Part shown: one piece after another, positions 63,787 to 64,000 of the stretch
How the letters are laid out: each line of letters begins with the position of its first letter
How positions within the stretch are numbered: position 1 is the first letter of the stretch
NCBI RefSeq assembly: GCF_947504135.1
Contig: NZ_CANNGG010000001.1
Location: 372,001 to 436,000, forward strand
Reading direction: 5' to 3'
DNA: 64,000 nucleotides
Source: an uncultured Tenacibaculum sp.
GTDB taxonomy: Bacteria; Bacteroidota; Bacteroidia; Flavobacteriales; Flavobacteriaceae
Notes under the pieces: model-generated
What the model saw: the letters and a program-made list of their open reading frames with translations, nothing else
Database searches by the model: none
What the model was told of the DNA's origin: nothing
Translations under genes and position numbers: made by a program

Positions 63787-63966
63787 TATTCATTATCATC
63801 TTACAGCAATCATCAACAGTCTATGGAGTATTATAAAGCTATGTCGTGGGAAGGGTTAGAGAGCTCAAGTATTTATCAAGCATTACCTAATAAACCAGAT
63901 ATTCAAAAAATAATTAACAACGAAAGATATGCTAAAAGCGATGCAAAAGGTACTAAGTGGAATTAA
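63787..63966 (+). pseudogene. start-less copy 3 of the HExxH lipoprotein C-terminus
   Basis: 59 codons plus stop: YSLSSYSNHQQSMEYYKAMSW...SDAKGTKWN. It matches residues 478-536 of the full gene but is more changed at the end. No start codon at the beginning. Followed by the start of a fourth small lipoprotein. Confidence 0.82.
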
Positions 63967-64000
63967 TTTTACTCTAATTATATTAATTTTTTCTTCTTGT
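63941..64000 (+). CDS. array lipoprotein 4, start only
   Basis: The first 20 codons: MQKVLSGINFTLIILIFSSC, a complete lipoprotein signal ending at the lipid cysteine exactly at the window edge. The ATG overlaps copy 3 by 26 bp, matching the geometry of units 1-3. The rest is outside the window. Confidence 0.7.
   Translation, partial: MQKVLSGINFTLIILIFSSC

Noticed and set aside
62643..63966. Tail copies as CRISPR or ordinary gene duplicates
   Set aside because: They are about 180 bp, coding-derived, start-less and separated by genes, so neither CRISPR nor complete genes.

Overview
The window is AT-rich DNA from a member of the Bacteroidota, most likely a marine Flavobacteriaceae (Tenacibaculum-like; the genus is inference). 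Supporting signs are the flavobacterial gene set (DUF2723, DUF4252, DUF4270, IPExxxVDY protein, HopJ-like protein, glmS-DUF4270-GT5 block), the Bacteroidota promoter form TTTG-N19-TAnnTTTG with weak ribosome binding sites, and many short hairpin terminators between convergent genes.

Most of the first 60 kb is core metabolism. 1-9.6 kb: the start of a DUF2723 glycosyltransferase, two tRNA-Gln genes, a trans-sulfuration PLP enzyme, superoxide dismutase, fructose-1,6-bisphosphatase, aspartate kinase and a two-domain OlsF-like acyltransferase. 9.6-25 kb: RseP protease, a SCO copper chaperone, a serine hydrolase, SufS, a BI-1 protein, an M43 metalloprotease lipoprotein, a YfcC carrier, GlpQ, a ClC protein, AspRS, HopJ and an AGCS symporter. 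25-37 kb: PheS, glutamate dehydrogenase, GlmS with DUF4270 and a short GT5 protein, PanC, PanD and RadA. 37-45 kb: a class A PBP, an AbiU2/HEPN-like protein, a five-gene arsenosugar cluster (peroxidase-like protein, ArsS, TIGR04282 transferase, purine nucleoside phosphorylase, ArsM) and three tRNA genes. 45-50 kb: heme O synthase, cytochrome oxidase subunits III, III and IV, a cysteine-less SCO paralogue, a true SCO, DUF420 and a CxxC membrane protein, which together form an oxidase assembly block. 50-60 kb: TolC, TsaB, MscS, a decayed DUF1304 gene, dodecin, RNase HI, PurN, and the AcpP-FabF-Rnc-IPExxxVDY-Pyk run.

The unusual region is the right edge, 60.4 kb to the end. Two related palindromes precede a 536-residue lipoprotein with an HExxH motif. 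A tandem array follows, with a period of about 570-600 bp. Each unit has a start-less copy of the last ~60 codons of that lipoprotein, then a small lipoprotein gene whose ATG lies inside the copy (26-nt overlap in all four units), then a hairpin terminator. The small lipoproteins share a nearly identical C-terminus but differ in the middle. Tetranucleotide repeats sit in two of their signal peptides, and one of these puts its gene out of frame with the conserved ATG. The array runs off the window. It looks like an expanding, possibly phase-variable family, perhaps partners or immunity-type proteins for the metallopeptidase-like lipoprotein; that function is inference.

Several database-style starts were moved to internal codons that fit signal peptides, promoters or family length better (RseP, serine hydrolase, SufS, M43 protease, AspRS, HopJ, PNP, CtaB, dodecin, PurN and the right-edge genes).
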